Source: Filosporella fistucella
Taxonomy: Eukaryota; Ascomycota; Leotiomycetes; Helotiales
Length of the DNA stretch: 64,000 nucleotides
Assembly: GCA_030077755.1 (NCBI GenBank)
Contig: JAQJZZ010000007.1
Span: forward strand, 1,488,001-1,552,000
Direction: 5' to 3'
The position numbers were made by a program, and so were the translations under genes. Below the pieces are notes generated by a model that did not search any database, was not told the DNA's origin, and saw only the letters and a program-made list of their open reading frames with translations. Positions within the stretch are counted from its first letter, which is position 1, and the number at the start of each line of letters is the position of its first letter. Below, one piece after another: positions 44,417-56,563 of the stretch.

Positions 44417-45098
44417 ATGGGTGTTTAGATTGATGTTGATGGTGTATAACGGGGTAGGAAGGAAAAATGGAAGGGCCTGGCTATGCTATTGAGATTAGCG
44501 ACTGCATCTGTAAAATATGGAGTCTTTTCAATTGATGGTCTGAAATAAAATTTCTCGTCTCTATAGATGATGTCTCGATGTATTCTCAATGTGATGTGTC
44601 TACCTAGCGCTACCTCAGACTTATCGTTGCTTGAAGTTCCTGTAGTCTGCAACTTCGCACACAAATCGGCATCACCAATTAATGCAGTGTCTATCAGCGA
44701 CAGGTAAAGCTCATAGACACGCTGGATATAGCTATTCCTCGAGTGGGTCTCACTATTTGATACCATACACGAAATGACCCTAGCTTTATCACGGCCCCCC
44801 TCCACTCCAAGCTGAAATTATTTTTGCTGCTCAAACATCAAAATGATTTTGTTGAACGGAGTTATCCTTTTGGGGGTGGAAAAAGAGAGGGAATATAGAC
44901 GGGTTCATAGACTAAATCAATCACTTTTTGTAAGGTGAACTAGAAATGAAAACAGGGTAGGAGCTGCGGCGAGGATCACAGTTGCGCTATTGTATTTCCG
45001 ACGTTATACATCAGTCAATTAAAGTGTGCTTCGTTCCTAGCTATATTCACATAGATATGATACCACTCTATTGGCTATTTGATCAAACCTATCTCGGC
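44417..45098. other. Intergenic between convergent genes
   Basis: About 680 bases with both 3' regions. A minus frame at 44425-44805 has no domain-like content. Nothing else seen. Confidence 0.45.
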
Positions 45099-46436
45099 TT
45101 ATATCGGTACTGTCAAGGGATTCATGACACTATTTTTGTTAGTATACACACATAGCTCTGGCTCTCATGAGAACATACCTAGCGCCGCCATCGACAACCA
45201 TATTTGCCCCCGTCACGTAGCTACTGAAACCACTTGCTAGGAAACCTGCTACGCGAGCTACCTCGATAGGGAGACCGGCGCGTTCCAATCCGATGTCTTT
45301 GACTTGATTCTGTGGTGCAGTTAGCTCTACAATATGATAGGGCGTCAGGAGCCTTGCTTCTTTGGATTGCAGACTTGAGGGTGGGAATTGGGCGTTCATG
45401 CCACGCATATCGAACTATTTATGTATCAGTAACTTTTGTGACAACGTGGGAGGAAGTAGCAAACATTTTGCAAGTCAACTCCAACGTCAATTTGTCCTGG
45501 AGAGATACAGTTGATCCTAATTCCAGTTCCTTCACAAATGTCAGCACTCGAGTATCTATAGCATCATCTTACACACCTTTCAGCACAGCAACACCTGCTC
45601 TGACAACCCCCAATGCCGCATGTGAGGACATGGTATAGCAAGGACCCCAACAGCCTCCATATGTACTCGCTACCGAGCTCACAACAATTATGCTTCCATA
45701 TCTCTGATCCTTAGGAGCCGCGTTTGGGTATCCTTGTTTCGGACTCAATTTCGCCATAGCAGGCGGAGCATACTTCAATGCAAAGAACGGCGCCATGCTA
45801 TTTGCCTCAAAGCATCTTTGCAGATCCGCGGGTGTTGTGGCATCGATAGAAGGAGGACCTAGAAGTCCAGAAGAACAAACCCAGACGTCAAGTCGGCCCC
45901 AAGAGTTCAACACATCATCGATGAGACCGAGTGTTTCCTCCTCTTTCGCCACGTTGAAAGGGTAGCCGATGACTTTTGTATTCGGGTTGTCTTTGGCTAC
46001 GGACTCAATGAGGGTGGTGTAGCTGGCGGAGGTTCCTTTATCACAGGCTTGGAGGGGTTAGGAGGGGTAATTTGGATTTCGAAATGAACTCGCACGTACC
46101 GTAGATACAAGCTGCGCCGTGTGCTATTGATTGTCAGTAAGTATTCTTGAAGTCCCAAGCATCAAGTCCATATCTAAGACCTCAATCGAGGCGGAGAAAT
46201 CCAAGATAAGACCTCACACCACGGCGGGGTGTCCACGAGGAAGTAGACTCACCAGCCAATTCCCTCACGATAGCTTGTCCAACAGGCTGTTGAGCACCTG
46301 TCACAACACACACGAAGCCATACTATAGCTATCAGCTCTCTTCTCTACCTCCTTCAAACCTTGCATCTCCACTTACCAGCTTCCCGTCCGCACGGTAAGG
46401 ACTAAAATGTTCAGTATCCATAGCAGTATCCGACAT
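45099..46436 (-). CDS. Atypical short-chain dehydrogenase/reductase lacking the catalytic Lys
   Basis: Seven exons (46377-46436, 46253-46322, 46100-46123, 45577-46047, 45465-45529, 45179-45414, 45099-45129), all in phase, give 318 residues. The Rossmann glycine motif is VVTGAQQPVGQAIVREL, the central strand is LDVWVCSSGLLGPPS (usually NNAG), and the Ser step is IVVSSVASTYGG. The normal YxxxK is here YTMSSHAALG, so Tyr is kept but Lys is replaced by Ser. Later SDR features remain (TGIRINCISPGQI; SSYVTGANMVVDGGAS). Either the protein is a divergent fungal SDR group using another residue or it is a non-catalytic binder. The 46048 acceptor is a non-consensus AAG, and exon 3 is 24 nt. No cofactor or substrate can be assigned. 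Confidence 0.8.
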
Positions 46437-47238
46437 AGCAGCTCTGAACAAGAATCCGCCGGATTCTTAAGTATACTTGAGAAATAGTAGAAAAACTAAT
46501 TTAGTACCCACAGTACTACGCAACTAAACAGGTATAGAAAATCAGAATGGAGAAAAGATACCTTACCGTCAATTCTGCAAACAGACAAAAAGCAACGCGA
46601 TAAGATCTCCTTACCTACGCGGAGATCTGCCATCGAAGCTCATGTGGTATGAGCAGAGTAGTGTGAGAATTGCACCAATCATGAGGTGTGTATTGGTAGT
46701 TTTGATGTGCTAGGCAAGCAGAGTCGCGGGAGCTGTGGAGTGCTTCAAGACTTGCTTCTCCGAGGGGAAGCAACGTGATTGGGTTTGATAAGAAGTTTTG
46801 GTATCACGGGTTTTTATGTAAGCAGACTACTCTTGAGCTACTGTCGCTCCACAGACTCCATCTACGAAGTTGACTCTTTTCATTCCCTTCCCAAGATTTG
46901 CGTCTTCCCCACGATCAACTATTCTGCCTTCTATCGTTAATGATCACAAGTAAACTATTATTTCTTCTTGGTGATCCCGATACAAACGTTCAAGTGATTA
47001 GGGCGAGCCTCTAACAGCTCGATCACAGCCTTCCAGCATGTCCAGGCTGAGTTCCACCCTGCTGAGGTGTACTTCAGCTACACGCTTTCCACCATCTTCT
47101 TCATTACCCATTTTTTGTTCCATCTCTGAACTTGCTTGAAATGCAAAACAGTCTATTGTGCCACTATATTTCCTCTCATCCTCAGAGTGACTGTCCCTTT
47201 GTTACACGTTCTTATCTCTTATTCTTGAACCTATAGAC
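46437..47238. promoter_or_regulatory. Intergenic between divergent genes
   Basis: 800 bases between the SDR and the membrane-protein gene. CT-rich and TTC-rich near 46870-47200. No gene or clear regulatory site. Confidence 0.35.
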
Positions 47239-48333
47239 ATGTTCAGACTGGACTCAATCCATCCTTGCCAACCCAAGGAAATTCCCATATTTTGGGAGCA
47301 CTTCAATTTATTCTCCTCCATGGAAAACCTCGCAGAAGTGGAACGGCAACTGGGTATCCCCAGAACAGGCAGCACCAGCAACAAGCACTTGCCTGTCATA
47401 TCTAAATTGTTTGGCATGATGTTTTTCATAGTTGTCAGTTCGACACTCCTTATCGGATTGTTGTGTAATTCAAAGGCTATTGCGGTGACAGCCACTGAAG
47501 AAACTGTCACAGATGTGGGTTCGACAAAGTGTCAGGCTGGTATGACCCTGGAGGCTGGGGTGTCTGGACACTCTCTGTCCTGTCCTGCTTTATCAAGTTC
47601 CCTCTTAAAAGGAAGTCTCATCGGAAACAAATAAATCCAGGCTACATATTCGACAGCTTGGGCTTGACTTGGATTTTGTTGCTGCATATGGCTATCCTAT
47701 TGTGGCAACTGGCGGTTTGCTCATCCATCTAAAACACTATACTGATAGCTAGCTTGCCACGGAGGAATTCGGCGTGATTTTTGCTTCGCTTCGCATTGTA
47801 CGGACCACCGTCTTGTTCTCCTTCTTTCTAGCGATTACATCCAAAACGGGGCGGGCGGCACGGCTTAAATTCATACTCCTCTTTTCATTCGCCCTGGTCG
47901 CAAAACTGGCATCATTCTCAATCCCAAAAAATTTCACACTCCCTTCCTTGTGATGGGATTGGGTAAACTAGGAAAGCAGGAGAATTCGGCCCAAACTTGG
48001 TGTTTCAACATACCAGAATATCCAGTAATCATTAACATATTGGTCTTTATTATCCTATGGATATTACTGAGACCTTGGAGATTGGGTATAGACGTACTAG
48101 TCACTGTATATTTTCATGCTGCGGTAGCCTTTCTATAATGTACTGCTTCTCTTATGGATCTCGATCAGATGGCTGCCTTTGTGCTCGGTGGCATCGTCGT
48201 CTTTCTTGCGGCGATATTTGATGTGCTAGACTCAAATGAAGATTTCTGGTCAGGACTGTACGTGCACTGCAAAGAGAAGGTATTCCATGGAATCAAGTTC
48301 AAGGCGGGTAGGAACGTAGCAGTCAATTTCTAG
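47239..48333 (+). CDS. Multi-pass membrane protein of unknown function, structure doubtful (possible pseudogene)
   Basis: Successive protein-like segments rich in membrane helices lie in order but in changing frames: MFRLDSIHPCQPKEIPIFWE to a helix GMMFFIVVSSTLLIGLLC; WYDPGGWGVWTLSVLSCF with SLGLTWILLLHMAILLWQLA; TEEFGVIFASLRIVRTTVLF; ENSAQTWCFNIPEYPVIINI with VFIILWILLRPW; and MAAFVLGGIVVFLAAIFDVL ending AVNF. The first join is convincing: a 71-nt intron (47465-47535, GTAATT to GTCAG). The second needs a 38-nt intron (47715-47752), shorter than I would trust. The third needs a GTCGCA donor and the fourth a 45-nt GTAGCC to CAG intron. Either it is an intron-rich gene with weak splice sites or a gene with two or three disabling changes. 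I recall fungal membrane proteins with a YDxGGW motif but no function. Confidence 0.5.
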
Positions 48334-49230
48334 ATTTCAGTGGGGATATTTTTTACGAAGCGTTTCTTCACGGAGGAGTTGTTTGTGGCGTGTAGTAAGC
48401 AGTAGCACCTTTTCATACACCTTCCATAGCGTCAAATTAGTGGGCGTACAGACTGATCTGACGTGCTTCTTTATAATTCAGCTCATCAAAATATACCCAG
48501 CGTCGTCTACCCCCCACAATCACTTCTCGAGAAATAAGTTTCACTATCTAGATTTTTCCGCCCAGACATAGAGCCTGATGTATCATAGGACTATTACTGG
48601 AATGGTGACATTGCTTGAACCTCTCAACAAGAACTTCTCCATTCTGCTATAAATATAGTACTGTAGAATACGTGCCTTGAGCTCAACACCGTCTAAGACG
48701 CTAGAATCGGAACATATACACTACATCAGCATAATACCTTTACTTTACCTAAAGCCATATGTACAAATCCCTAGCTCGTTTGTTTATGACGATGGTAGAA
48801 ATAGCAAAGGAGAGGGGGAGCGAGTTAAGTAATAAGCAGGCTGTCTCGATAATACCTCATGCTTTATTTAGGTGCTCTGAGGGGTGACCTGATGAATTGT
48901 TGTTGTTTTTACTGCGATGCGGCGCCTCACACCGACGATTTAAATACCACTACTTGTGTTACCAAAGTGACGGCCCTTCATTGAACATAAACCTTCATAT
49001 GGACCTCTCAATCACAGTAAGCATTTCGCATAATCAGGATCCAGTAGCATTGGCAGGGCTTTCAAAATTCAGGAAGAATCGACGGTCATCTATTTTACAC
49101 TCCCCTATCTATCAACGCTTCCCTCGTCTCTTCCACCCGACCTCTCAATACACATCTCCAGCCCACCACAAATGCCAGAACAAAAGAAAAAAAGGTTAGC
49201 GGATGGCTCCCCCATTAGGATATTGTTCTT
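48334..49230. other. Intergenic, about 900 bp
   Basis: Lies downstream of both flanking convergent genes. No gene, RNA or repeat recognised. Confidence 0.45.
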
Positions 49231-51909
49231 TTAGTTGAAGCTCTTGGTGAAGGCAGTAACGACATCCTTCAATCTCGCCTCGAGGTCCTTGCTTAATGCT
49301 CCCTCCTTGTCAATTGTGGCCAAAAGATCTGACTCGTTGGTCTTCAAGTGTGCGATGAAATCAGCCTCCCATGTCAAGATCTTGTTGACTGGGACGGAAT
49401 CGAGATGTCCATTGACACCGGCGTAGATAAGGGGAACCATCTCGTTGACAGCCATTGGCGAGTATTGCTTTTGCTTGAGGAGCTCAGTCAACTAGAGAAA
49501 AATTAGTTATAATGTCATATACAGTAGATTCCAATCTGCCACTTACACGTTCACCACGGTTAAGGGTTTGCTTGGTAGCGGCATCCAAATCGGAACCGAA
49601 TTGGGCGAATGCGGCAACTTCACGGTATTGGGCCAAGAAAAGTTTGAGCGAACCAGCGACTTGCTTCATGGCCTTCAATTGGGCAGCAGATCCGACACGA
49701 GACACGGAAAGACCGACGTTAATGGCTGGGCGGACACCCTTGTAGAAAAGTTCGGCCTCCAAGAAGATTTGTCCATCAGTGATGGAAATAACGTTGGTTG
49801 GGATATAAGCGGACACATCACCACCTTGGGTCTCGATGATGGGCAGAGCAGTCAGAGATCCACCGCCGTGCTTGTCGGACATCTTGGCAGCACGTTCGAG
49901 GAGACGTGAGTGGAGGTAGAAAACATCACCGGGGTAAGCCTCACGTCCTGGTGGACGACGGAGAAGGAGAGACATTTGACGGTATGCGACAGCCTGAATG
50001 AGTTAGTGAAATTCATGTGAGAAAATGGGAATGATTTCCTAACCTGCTTCGAAAGATCGTCGAAGATAATGAGAGCATGCTTTCCAGAATCTCTGAAGTA
50101 TTCACCAATGGAAGTTCCTGGATGAGTTAAAACACGTTAGCAAGAGCATATAAGGTAGCTGCAATTGTCTGAAGTCCCAAGCCTTGCATGAGTTCTGGTA
50201 CGATGTACGACAAATGAGCAAGGCGTAGGTGCTGACAAGCTGCACCATACGTGGATAAGGTATAAGTGCTAGCACATTGTACCAAACATGAATAAGTTGT
50301 GGGTGCTAGCACATTACACCACGAAAGAATATGCTGTAAGTGCTAGCATATTATACCACAAATGAACCACACATGAGTGCTGGCACATTATACCACAGAT
50401 AAGTAATGCGTAGACGCTGGTACATTGCACCGTACATGAACAATGGGTAGCGGCTTGCAAATTGTCCCACATGGGAAGAAAGGGTCAGGGTGCTGGCACG
50501 ATGTACCACAAGCGAAGAAAAGGGCCAACATGAATCAGGGAAAATGTAGACCACGGAGAATCAATAGAACAATGGAAACTTACCGGTGAACGGGGCGATG
50601 TATTGTAAGGGCTTTTGAGGAAATTAGCTGGGACTTTATATGATTGAAGGTCGAAGAAAACTTACAGCGGCTTCAGAGGCGGTGGCAGCAACGATGATGG
50701 AGTATTTCATGGCATCGTTCTCCTCAAGAGTCTTGACGAGTTGGGCAACGGTGGAACGCTTTTGTCCAACAGCGACGTACACACAGTAGAGCTTCTTGGT
50801 CTCATCATTTCCGTCATTCCATCTCTTTTGGTTGAGCATGGCATCGAGGGCAACGGCAGTCTTTCCAGTTTGACGATCACCAATAATCAACTCACGTTGA
50901 CCACGTCCGATAGGAACCATGGCATCGACTGACTTGAGACCAGTCTGTACCGGTTGGTTGACTGATCGTCTAGGCAGAATACCTGGGGCCTTCAATTGAG
51001 CACGACGCTTCTCGGTTGTCTTGATTGGTCCCTTTCCATCAATTGGGTTTCCGAGAGCATCAACGACACGACCAAGCATGGCCATTCCGACTGGAACATC
51101 GACCTAAATATAATGAGTCTTGCTGTTCGGTTGTGCCAAGCATTGTATATGGTATACTCACAATTTCTCCGGTACGCTTGACAGTTTCGCCTTCCTTGAC
51201 CAAACGATCAGAACCGAAAAGCACGACACCGACCTGTCCAGCTTCCAAATTCATGCACATTCCCTTGACACCGGAGGCGAACCTATTGCTCAATGAGCTT
51301 TTGAGGTATTTAACATTGGTGTTAGACTTACTCGACAAGCTCTTCAGCTTGGACGTTGTTCATGCCGTGTACACGAGCAATACCATCACTGTATATTCTA
51401 ATCAGCTTTGTTCTTCGTTGTAATCGCGTATATCGAGGTTATGTCCTAAGGAGGTCGTTTCGCATTGATGCAACGTACCCAACAGACAAGACACGACCAG
51501 TCTCGGCGAGACCGGCCTCTTCTTGAACACCTCTAATTCTTTGTTCGAGGATAGAGGAGACTTCGGTTGGTGATGCCTTTGCATCGGCAGCGTACGAGCG
51601 GATTTGTTTTGATGCTGCGTTGAAGGCAGCTGGTGTGGCCGTTCGTCCCTATTATGAAAACGTCCGTTAGCCGAAGCCCGAAAAACGTGAATTGTAGCTT
51701 GGAAGCTCCCCAAACAGCTCTCAACCATCAACATCCATCACTCAATGGGATCAATTGAGCTTCCAGACGATATATCGATTGATTGAGATGGTTTTCAGGA
51801 GCTTTCAGGCGGATAGAGGGTGTGTTGGTGTACGTACCGCGGCAACTCTGCCGGAAGCAGAGATTGCGCCCACCGTCCGGCTGGACTGTCGGAGAGCGTT
51901 TCTGAACAT
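49231..51909 (-). CDS. ATP1: F1Fo ATP synthase subunit alpha
   Basis: Nine exons (51838-51909, 51479-51648, 51332-51388, 51162-51282, 50666-51103, 50584-50611, 50044-50117, 49547-49993, 49231-49491), all in phase, give 555 residues. A mitochondrial presequence ([20 protein letters not shown]) is followed by the alpha-subunit core: P-loop [13 protein letters not shown], the Walker B-like [11 protein letters not shown], the arginine-finger region [18 protein letters not shown], and the [23 protein letters not shown] block. Alpha subunits form the non-catalytic nucleotide sites of the F1 hexamer in the mitochondrial matrix. Exon 6 is just 28 nt ([10 protein letters not shown]). The intron after it (50118-50583) is 466 nt, against 33-113 nt or so for the others, and is filled by a 37-bp minisatellite. 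Confidence 0.97.
50156..50530. repeat. 37-bp minisatellite inside an ATP1 intron
   Basis: The motif TGCTAGCACATTGTACC or variants begins at 50193, 50230, 50267, 50304, 50341, 50378, 50415, 50452 and 50491; all steps are exactly 37 bp except the last (39), and a worn copy precedes at about 50156. The unit's second half is more variable (ACAAATGAATAAGNNGTAGG-like). Copies differ by several substitutions yet almost never in length. It occupies about 375 of 466 intron bases. Confidence 0.9.
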
Positions 51910-54352
51910 GGTGACCACGATCTGTGTGTAAAGGAGGAAATGAAGAATCAATTGCCAACGCAATTGAAGGAGAGGAGATGGCGGTGGGTTGGGTTGATTT
52001 GAAGACTTCGATTCGAGGGAAAATGAGGAACGAAGTTCGAGAGAATGGAAAGGGAGCTAGCGAGACTAAGTCACGTGAATTCAACCGGAACAGGTCGGCC
52101 AATCAACAAACCAGTTGGCCAAGTCCTGGTACTTTTCTCCTTCCTCATCTCATCTCATCGTTACCTTTACATCAACAGCAACCCATGTTGCGAGGTTATT
52201 CAGACGTCCATATTCATCGTGAGGATATTCTCGGCACACCCAGTTGTTATCTGCACGCTTTTGCTCTCTTTTGTGTCTCACTGCTGACATTTGTGTCCAC
52301 CCTTTTATCCGCAATGTGCGAGTTATATGTCTTCACTCGTGTTCATCATACTTGTTGTCGACTTCACCTTCGGAATTTTCTCAGCGTGCCGCGCTTTCCT
52401 CGCATTCTTATAGGCAACAATGGTAACACAATATACATTGCGTTATGAGGTGTTTGGGTCAATCAAGCATTGACCCAGCACAGCCCTCTTGCCCAGCTAC
52501 TCTTGTCCTCCGTGTATCAATTGTGGTACTGAACAACGGCATGAGATTGTTGGTGGCTACGGTATCCAATGGTCCAGCGAACGGGATATCAGTATGAACA
52601 TGCAATTCTCAAGAGACCGTAGCGCAATCCTTTTCCATTCCCTCGGTTCCACTCACACCAGCCAAGATGGCTGGTGGCTGAAGTCACTGTCCCGCTTCTG
52701 TCTGGAGCGTTCTGTACATGGTGTTCTGCAAAGGACCTGATCCATTAGATGGGTACTATTTCTGTGCGAGCTAGATACAACACAGCGCCTCTTTCGTGCT
52801 TATGAAGTTGTGGGGTCATTCTTCTTACCGACCCCAAGGTCTGACGTTTTCTGTGGGGGCGTGTTAGTTGCATTTATCCCAAGGCGGACGCCATCTTTCC
52901 AAGCGTTGAGAGCCCCGGTATGGCGGTTAAGAGAAATGTACTTTCATGTTCTTATGGAGACATGTCCGTACTTCGCGATACCTATTCTGTCATAATATGA
53001 TAGAATAATATCCCAATCCAGACGCTCCTGCAGCACTAATCCCGGGCAATGCATCCAAACGTCTTGTTGGATTCCGTTGAAGCAACGCCGCCCGAGAGAG
53101 GCAGATGACTGTCAGCTTATCCACTTCCTATTTCAAATTGTTCTAATTTGGATCTTTCAACAGTATTGCTACACTTTTCTACATCATGAGATCTACGTGT
53201 CTTCTGGTTCTTCCTACAACCGTCGCTGTATTTAGCGAGAGATTCCCCTCATCAGTAAGATTGAGTGACTCGCCACTTCAAGAGTTTTCAGAGCTCAACG
53301 GTACATGAGCAACTTTAAGCCTGGTAGGTGGGTTATCCCAGTATGCAGGATGATGATCACATCACAGCAGGACATGCAAATTGCACTTATGGCAGGCCTC
53401 TCCGGTTACACTTACTAACAAGGCTACCAATCAGAAAGCCAACTTGACATCTTATACATCATTTGTTGCAAGACATTTGCCGCCCCAGCATAGGTCGTAC
53501 AAAGCATTTGACCGCAGCTTAAGGACAACGGCTATCACGGCCTCGGCTAGCCTACCCCGCCAATTGTGTCTTTTCTTGAACCAACATCCAACAATTGAGT
53601 TCAAAGTCTTGATTTCCCGGAGGTATGTGAAAGTTCCGCGAAGCTCGACCAGGTTGTCGGGACTGAAATGAGGTGAATATTAGGTTTTGATTGATCAGTA
53701 GTACAGCATAGGCTTCTTTGCCTTACCGAAACTGCTCTCTCACTGTGTGACATTGAATTTTCCGATACCACGGTCCGGCCCTCAGCTTCAGACTCGAGCC
53801 AATAGCGACAAGTTGACTTGTAGGAAGAACTTGGTAATTCGTCGGATAGACCTTTTTCCACGGCTAACTAAGAGCTTCCGCCATCAGTCTAAACCACTAG
53901 ATTGGTTCGAGAAACATCACAAGTCCTGGTTAGGCTTCGAAACGCCACTCTTTATTTTGGAATTTGTGGGACTTCCTGCCATTTGAGTTAGGTAAGCCTA
54001 TCATCACTTACCTCACCGGCTAATATCTGTTTTGACTCCATTCAGGGGCTATCGGCCAACTTTCCCTCCGGGACAAAGGAAAGCAACACTTAATCCGGAC
54101 TGACAGATCTCGATCCCAAGATTTGGGAGAGTACATAGGTCGGCTAACCTCTCTGCGGAAGAGAGTGATTCCTAGATCGTCAATCTGGACTCATTGACAC
54201 TTCTCAGCGTTTTCTCCAAATACTTCCTGACACACAACGACATCGAAACTCTCGCTAAGAACGCTCACAAGAGACTTTACCAAAAGACCTCACCACAACC
54301 CAACCACAACAGATTTCCCATATCTCTCACTACTACAACAACGACGCCAGCT
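51910..54352. other. Intergenic, 2.4 kb, divergent promoters and unassigned DNA
   Basis: The ATP1 promoter occupies the first few hundred bases. Several short frames (51924-52448, 52489-52740, 53381-53671) lack domain-like sequence or splice support. The aminomutase-like gene's leader lies at about 54190-54352. No repeat or RNA gene recognised. Confidence 0.4.
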
Positions 54353-56563
54353 ATGTTCTCCCTTCTCCCCAAGCCCACCAAAACTATGGCTCTCGAACCA
54401 ATAGCCACCCTCCGCCGTACCTTTTCCACAACAGCATCACTCACCTCACTAATATCCCACACCAAAGCCTTCCACTCCATCACTACCCTCAAAGGCCAAG
54501 TAGCTTTAGCACTACTACCGGATCACCCACCAGACCTCTATATCCCCGAAACTCCACTCTCTCCCCGTCTGAAGCGACGTTCTCAGCTTCTGGAGAGAAT
54601 GAAGAGAATTTCTGAGCTGGAAAGTCAGCAACCTGCTCCGTTGGAGGAGGAGAAAGCTGCTAATGTGGATACTTCGATGGTGCCAGTGTATCATGTCGGG
54701 ACGAGATTTGAAAGGGTGCCGTACTGGCAGAAGATTCCGCGTTGGAAAGATGTTACTGAGAAGGAGTTCCTGTCGTATAGATGGAATGTAGGTTCTCCTA
54801 TCTCGTATATCCCTTTCTTTGCCTTGTCCTCTTCTTGGAGAAGAGGCGCACTTTCCCTTGCTTCTGTTTGACTGTTCTTACCCTCAATGAGAGATTCAAC
54901 TGCTCCTTTCTTCCACTTGCAGCTAAACACGAGAGAGGCTTTCCTCTCTCATCAGCATGTCCTGTCCAACTCGCTTGCAAACCCATCTAGGACCGGTTCT
55001 TTATGTGCCTCTCCTTCATCTGCTCCCCTCACTTCCACTCGTTTAGTCTCAATACTAAACTACACTGACAACCCCAAGACAGCAAAAGACGTCCAAGGCA
55101 CCAGCAAACTCCAAACCTTCCTCGAAGAAGTTCTCCCCCATCAACTCCCGAACACAATCCTCTACGCGCAAACACCCACCCCCTCCCACCTAATCTCAGA
55201 CATCATGTCCGGCATCGAATTAGCACCAATGTCCATCCGCCTAACACCACATATCCTCTCCTCAATAAACTGGGAGGATCCACTCAACGATCCATTGATA
55301 CGCCAGTTTATACCTAGAAAAAGCACGTTTGAGGTGGATCATCCCATGTTGACGCTCGATAGTCTGCATGAGACGGAGGATAGTCCGTGTGAGGGACTGG
55401 TGCATAGATATAAGGATAAGTGTTTGTTTTTGGGTGAGTTGGTTCCCCCTTTTCCCCTTGCTGTTCGGACTCTGTCTGCTGTGCAAGCTTTAAGCTTCAT
55501 ATCCGAGAGAGAAATACCACATCTCAACAGAAACCCATACAAAACCAGAAAAGCGAACCCTACTAACGCCCCCCAAGCATCTTCCCACTGCCCACTCTAC
55601 TGCAGATACTGCACCCGCTCCTACGCCGTAGGAGCCGACACCCCAACAATAACAAAAGCCTCACTCAAGCCCAAAAAAACTCGCTGGGACGACATGCTCT
55701 CCTACATTTCCTCCACCCCGACCCTACACGACGTAGTCCTTTCAGGCGGAGACTCCTATTCCCTCCCTCCCGCCCACCTCTCCATGCTCGGCACGGCACT
55801 TCTCTCCATCCCACACATTCGACGTTTTCGAGTCGCTACAAAAGGACTGTGTGTCACGCCGTCTAGGACTTTAGATCCAGAAGATGAGTGGACTGATGCG
55901 TTGATCCAGCTTTCGAAGGAGGGGAGGAAAAGAGGAAAACAGGTCGCGTTGCATACGCATTTTAATCATCCGAATGAGATGAGTTGGGTGAGTAGGGAGG
56001 CGGCGCAGAGACTGTTTGAGAATGGGGTTGTAGTCAGGAATCAGAGTGTGTTGTTGAGGGGGGTGAATGATAATGTGGAGACAATGGGGAAGCTGATTAG
56101 AGAGTTGGCGGACTGTAATATTCAACCTGTGGGTTATTTCTTCCTTCTTCCCTCCTATCACTTCTTGCCCTTTCCTGTCTCCAGTTTTACTCGAACATGA
56201 AAGGTATCACAGGATGTGTTGAACACAGTTGACATTAAACAGTACTACGTCTACGCCGGCGACATGGTAAAAGGCGTCGAAGACCTCCGCACACCTCTCC
56301 AAACAATCCTCGATCTCGAGTGCCAAATCCGCGGCAGCATAGCAGGCTTCATGACACCGCAGTTTGTAGTCGATCTGCCTGGTGGGGGAGGAAAAAGACT
56401 AGCAAATAGCTATGTAAGTTATGATCGCCAGACAGGTATCAGCAAATTCGTTGCGCCCAGTGTGACGGGTAGAGGGAAGGAAGATAAAGTATATGAGTAC
56501 TATGATCCATTGCATTCATTACCCAAGGAAGAGCAGCTACTTCGAGAAGAGGAGGTCCGTTGA
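54353..56563 (+). CDS. Lysine 2,3-aminomutase-like radical SAM/PLP enzyme
   Basis: Four exons (54353-54787, 55079-55433, 55578-56128, 56243-56563) give 553 residues. The N-terminus (ALEPIATLRRTFSTTASLTS) looks like a mitochondrial presequence. The KamA-type leader is KIPRWKDVTEKEFLSYRWN, then IELAPMSIRLTPHILSSINW and DSPCEGLVHRYKDKCLFL. The radical SAM cluster motif CxxxCxxC is CPLYCRYCTRSYAVG, formed across the intron 55434-55577 (branch TACTAAC). Later blocks are DVVLSGGDSYSL, RVATKGLCVTP, VALHTHFNHPNE and QPYYVYAGDMVKGVEDLRTP. The PLP lysine motif PGGGGKRL is intact. Bacterial relatives interconvert alpha- and beta-lysine. The exact exon 1/2 join is less sure: I use acceptor CCAAG at 55078 because it gives SYRWNTAKDVQGTSKLQTFL, skipping a 291-nt intron. 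Confidence 0.85.

Noticed and set aside
50156..50530. Regular repeat that might be read as a CRISPR-like array
   Set aside because: Units are directly adjacent variants of one 37-bp sequence without unique spacers, in a fungal nuclear intron.
52489..52740. Plus-strand 83-codon frame downstream of the ATP1 promoter
   Set aside because: No conserved motif, no splice partners, ordinary length for chance.
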